Positions 27,001 through 33,000 of a stretch of DNA of 64,000 nt are shown here, in pieces. The DNA comes from Ciona savignyi (Eukaryota; Chordata; Ascidiacea; Phlebobranchia; Cionidae). Every line of letters starts with the position of its first letter. The stretch's first letter is position 1. Both the position numbers and the translations under genes were made by a program. The DNA lies in the NCBI GenBank assembly GCA_000149265.1, contig CH002712.1, positions 155,608-219,607 of the forward strand, read 5' to 3'. Below the pieces are notes generated by a model, which saw nothing but the letters and a program-made list of their open reading frames with translations, did no database searches and was not told the origin of the DNA.

Positions 27001-30000
27001 AACGCAAGAAGCGTTAACGCACGTGCAATCGTCAGATCACCTTGATATATATACTTCTTACCATCCTTCTTAGTAACCAAACAATATTACCCAGCTATGC
27101 TTCTTAACCTAAGATCACCATATCGCCTTTATCGCCAAAATTTTTGTTCCATGTATTTATATAAAATGACCCCATGTTTGGAATAGAACAGATATGAGTA
27201 TCGGTCGGGTGAACCATTCGGCCAAACAAACGTGCTAAATAATAGCATTACAACACCAACTCACATGAAAACGTCACCAGATTGACTACCGCAAGCAAGC
27301 GCGTGAAATCAATGCACGCGGCACCAACATCTCCGGTGACGTCACGCCCTCGTCCCTACACCACAAGAGGGCGCAAGAGATACTGGACGACCGAAAGTAC
27401 AAAGCAGACTATGAGAGGACGGTAAAAGGCAGGGGAATGACGTTTGATCTCCACGGGACTCCTTCTATGAACCACATCAAACGAGCTGAAGATATCAAGA
27501 GCGACGTAAGTTGGGGCAGTGCGATGGCAACGATAAACCGACAGATGTTTTTTTACCTGGACAAAGTTATATTTTGCGGGAGGAAATAAAAAATGAAAGA
27601 GGAAAGGAGAGAAACTGCTCTCTAAAAACTCACAGCGCAAACCTAATTTCATGAAGTTAGGGTTATTTCTGGCGTTAATATTAGTATTTGGTGCAGGGTA
27701 AAAAGTTTATTATTTTTTAAGCAGTTTCCCTTATTCCCTTATTCCCTCCTTTTAATGTTGAGCCTCAGTTCTTTTGTATTCTCAGGATAAGAAAATATTG
27801 TAACATTTTGTTTACATATGCTATGTGGATTCCACCACCTTTATTCAGTAGTCTCTCTATTTCTTAACCGTGGCTGGTTTCGAACTAATACTCTCGAATG
27901 CAACACTATTCTGGTGATGAAGCGAATTAATTAAAAGTACCGGTTTGCACTAACCATGATGTCATAACAGATACTTTACAAGGAAAGCTACGAAGCAAGC
28001 AAGGGCAGACCCACAGTGGTGCTGGACGCCCCTCATATAATCCACGCTCAGAAAGCCAATGACCTCATCAGTGACGTAAGTTACACGAAATACGTTTCTT
28101 GTTTACAGAGTCTTGGGTTTTGCGCCCGCGTCTTTCAATTAATTTATTGGCTTGTTTTAACGACTGTCGCTTTGCCTTCTTTTTCGTTTCGTCTCATAAT
28201 AATAAAGATGTAGCTTTTATGTTAAATAAAGAAAACTTTCTAATTCTGCCAATTATACCACCACTAAATAGTTGCATATACAGGTGAAGTACAAACAGAA
28301 CTACAATGAGAGCAGAGGTCATGTTCACTCTATGATGGAAACCCCCGAGACGAAACGGGTGAAAGAAAATCAGCAATATCTGTCTCAGGTGAACAAACTT
28401 ACAATTGACATGGTGTTTTTATTGCATTAGCGATTATATTGGTCCGTTTGTTTCATTTGATGGGTAGTAGCGTTTGGACCACCAATCGTTAGGTTACTGT
28501 TCGAAAATTGCGCCTAGCAGGTTGCTTGCTCTCTTCAGCAGCCAGGGACGTCCCGGTGAATTAATGATTTAAAAAGGTCTCAGCATATGGACACGGTTGA
28601 CAGTGATGTATCTTACTTTAGTTGTATTTCGACTGATGCATAGCTGCCCAATATAATTTCTTTGGTTTGCAACAATAGCTGGACAGGTTACGTGAATATT
28701 TTGATAACAAATAATTTGTGACTAATCAGCTGCCATCAGTCCGGCCGCATGGGTGGGATAATGTGTCACGTTTCAGTCAAGGACTTTCCCAATAATGTGT
28801 ATAAAACATGACAATTCTATCCTGTGTACAGTCGTGTGGCCGAATGGCTAACGCGACCGATACATATACTGAATTGTATAAACAGAAAGGGTCTTGGCAA
28901 CGAGCTTATCATGGATTTAAAATTAAACCCGGATAAGAAAGTCGCATAAAATCATTTCAATAATTCCCAGGTGAATTACAAATCGGATGTCGAATCGATG
29001 AAAGGACAGCATCATTCGTCTGTCATGGACACCCCGGAATTACGTCAGATCAAAATGAACAGTTATAATTTCAGTGACGTAAGTTGACATTTTTTCTTGA
29101 TTTTGCAAAATCTCTAAGCCCAGTTTTATCTAGACGTTGGTGTTACTGTTTAACATACATTGGTTAACATAACTGGCCGCACACCGTTCTTCAGGTTTAA
29201 GTGTAATAATTCTAATTTAAACAGGGTGTTTATATAATAAAAACAAAAACATTTTAGGCTTAACTGTAATAATTTTGAGGCTATGTCAACAATGAATCAG
29301 TAATTATATTACAGACAAGTTCTAACGACTGACACATGGTCATATTTTTTCAGGTTCACTACAAGTCCGGGGCAGAATCGATGAAGACGGTGAACCAGTC
29401 ATGCGTGATGGACACGCCCGAGTTACGCCGCGTCAGACAGAACACTTATAACTTCAGCGCTGTCAGTTTCTCTTCTTCCTTTACTTTACTGTCCTTTCTA
29501 TTCTCTACTCTATTATTTTCTCTTGTTAGATCAACTACAAGGACAGTGCCACAAAAGGAAAATCGGTGGGGGTTTGCCTAGACACGCCGGAACTAAGAAC
29601 AGCAAGGCAAAACTCGAAAAACTTTAGTCAGGTTGAAACCGATTTTTTTCTTCTATTACCATTGTAAATTTTCTTCTAAATGCTCGCTCTATGCTCTTTT
29701 TCTTTGTGATGTAATATTTTCTGTTGTTCTTCTTAAACTTTTGTCCAAAACTTCGAAATTTTGTCAAAGTGTGCTTTTATATTTCCCGCATTTCAACAAC
29801 GCTTAGACAACCCGACGTGTCACTGTGGTGGTAACCCTCCACATTTCCACAGATCAAGTATCAGTCCGACTTCGCTAATATGAAGGGGAAATACACACCG
29901 GTTGCGGATGATATCAACATGCAGCGCGTCAAACACGCCACGCGAATCTCGTCTGACCTCAGCTACAAAGGAATGAAAGCCAAGAACGTAGAAATGGACA

Positions 30001-33000
30001 AGATGCGTGCGACCATTGAGAGACCTGGTGAGAAAAGAATTACTTGTTTTCATTGTTTATTTTATTTTTGCATTAGTAAAAAATCGCGATACCGGCGCCG
30101 CGAAGTCATTTAAACATTATATACGCCAAACTTATGCAAAAAAACTTGATTTTGAAACAAAAATTAATTAAGACGATATAAAACCCCTAAGAAAGTGCTC
30201 AGTATAGAGCTACCAGTACTGAGAAGGAGTCAGTCTTACAAGAAGGTGTAGTCCTAAAATCATGTTTTAGGGTGGAAAATACAAATTATAAAATGATATT
30301 CTTATAAATTACTACCAACAGCTTAATCATACACAACACACTGCAAACACCCCGATAAGCTGTCGGTGTGTGCGAGGTAACCTGACTATTACCCAGTGAC
30401 CCAATCTGTAAAAACATTACCTTCAGTTTTGTTTTGTGTGGTGTTTTTGATAACGGCCTTCTACACATTCCTATCACCATGGACCCGCCCACACTGTTGT
30501 ATTTCTTGGGAAATATCTTACTCTCACACACCTTATCCGTCAAGAATATATTCATATCTCCACCTTTTCTCTTCTCGCATACTTTCAACTTTTCTTTCAT
30601 TTCAACCTTCCACGAATCCAGGCCAGAAAGAAGAAAAGGTCGTCATCGACTTCAAACCAATCAAGTTCCCAACCGAGCTTCCTAAGCACGAGATCGTGAG
30701 ATCGAAACCCATGAAGCGCTGGNNNNNNNNNNNNNNNNNNNNNNNNNNNNNNNNNNNNNNNNNNNNNNNNNNNNNNNNNNNNNNNNNNNNNNNNNNNNNN
30801 NNNNNNNNNNNNNNNNNNNNNNAGTATTACAGTTCGGAGGTCAAAATAGTAACGCTCAACACAAGGTCTACACTTCCCCCTTAAAAGGTATGATATAAAG
30901 TTCAAAAACACAGTATGAACGTAAATATACAACTCATTCATCGTACATAAAACGCTTGGGAGGTACAATAACTCTCCCATAACGCGAACGTATAGTCCTG
31001 CCAGCATCGTTCGGCACAGGTACAGGAACCAGTTGACTGCGATTCCGTCGCAGAGTGTGGTCCTCCGTTTGAACAGTGTATGAACGAGGTTCACGCGAGG
31101 GTGACACAACGATACCGTCTTTCAAGTCTCTATGCAGGTCTATCCACAATGAAATTCCTTTTTCCAATGATGGTAATGGTTTTGCGCGGTGACGTTTGTC
31201 ATAATTTTGTTTTTGTTGGTGTAAGTCTTTAGATGTGACCACTCTGGATCCAAATTCGACGGCAGCACGGGTAAGGTGCTTCGAATTCTTCTACCCATCA
31301 GTAATTCTGCTGGGCTGTATCCAGTGGAGAGAGGCGTTGCTCTGTAGGCCAGTAGACCACGGTAAGGATCCGATTTTCTCAGGATTCCCTTTATCGTCTT
31401 CACGGCTCTCTCTGCTTCCCCGTTGCTCTGAGGAAATCGAGGACTGCTGGTGACGTGTCTGAAACCGTAACTGTTAGAAAACCTTTGGAAAATAAAGGAT
31501 GCAAATTGAGGTCCCATTATCTGATACTAGTTGTTGTGGAATCCCATGACGGGCAAATATTGATTTAAGTTTCTCAATGACATCTGCCGATCGAGTCCCT
31601 CTATCGAGCAAAGCAACTTCAATAAATCTTGAGAAGTAGTCTACAACAACAAGGTAGTTAAGATTTTTCCAGTAAAACAAGTCACAACCGACTTTCTCCC
31701 AAGGACTATTGGGCAGTTGAGACGGAATTAATGGCTCTGGGTTAAAATGTCTATACTTAGTGCAAATGTTGCAGTTTCTTACGTAGTTGTTTAAGTCTTT
31801 TGATAGTCCAGGCCGCCAAACAGACGTTTGGGCTCTTTCTCGACATTTGTTCATGCCCTGGTGCCCTTCGTGTATGCGATCTAGTATATCATTTCTTAGT
31901 GATGCTGGGATCACTAAGCGTGTGCGGTACAGCAGTAGACCTTTGTACACCGATAAATCGTCACATACTTTCTTGTAACGTTGCAATTCGTAGGTCAGAG
32001 AAGAATTTAGGGGGCACTTACTTTGTGTGAAGTTTATCACCTGCTTACACACTTCGTCCTCGTGAAGCTTGTTTCGAACTTCTTCCAGACGAGCATCGGT
32101 TATTGGTAGGCTGGATATGATGCCAATGACATGATCACAGGCTTCCTAAGCACGAGATCGTGAGATCGAAACCCATGAAGCGCTGGAATCGAAACCCGAG
32201 CTCAATCTTCGACTACGACCCGTCTGATTACGAAACCGACGCCGAATACGAGATGGGCCGATACAGAAACAACTCTGGTACTAACTCTTTCTCCTGCTTG
32301 TCTCTATCTTTCTCTTACTATCTCCTTTCTCATCAGCTCCTGCTAAACATATGGAAAACGGTGATTCATACGAGCAACTCATCCACATGGATCCAACAAA
32401 CCTAAACAAACAAGCAACACCTTGGACGAACTACGTCATGGGTGCATTATTATGTCATATTAAACTGCTTTAAAATTTCAATCTAACCTATTTTTAACTT
32501 TGTTTGCCAGGCTAAGGTTCGAACCCATTATAGGTTCGTCCTTAATACCGTTTTTTTGTATAGAAGTCGGTGTATAAATCGGTCGCTTTGTTATCAATTC
32601 GGCCACACAACTATAATGATCTCAATCTAACCTTTTTAAACCGAGCCAAGTTTCGAACCTATGATTGCTCGTCACGAAAAAACGTTTTTGTATAGAAGAC
32701 CGTATAAGTATCGGTCGCGTTAATCATTTGGCCACGACCGTACTTAACCTAAATTATTATTTTTTACCGGAACTAGGATTCGAACCCGTGATGGGCTCGT
32801 CTCTAATACCGTTTTTTATGTAGCTTGTATACGCATCGATCTTAACCTAAATCTTTTTTTTTACCGACCCAAGTTTCGAACTAATTATGGGCTCGTCATC
32901 AGGACCGTTTTTGTATAGCAGTCGGTATATATATCGTTTGCGCTAACCATTCGGCCACACGACCGCACATATAACCTATTTTTTTTTTTTTTTACCGAGC

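Noticed and set aside
30396..31109. ORFs of 162 and 170 codons spanning the N gap
   Set aside because: They read through undetermined bases, so their length is meaningless.
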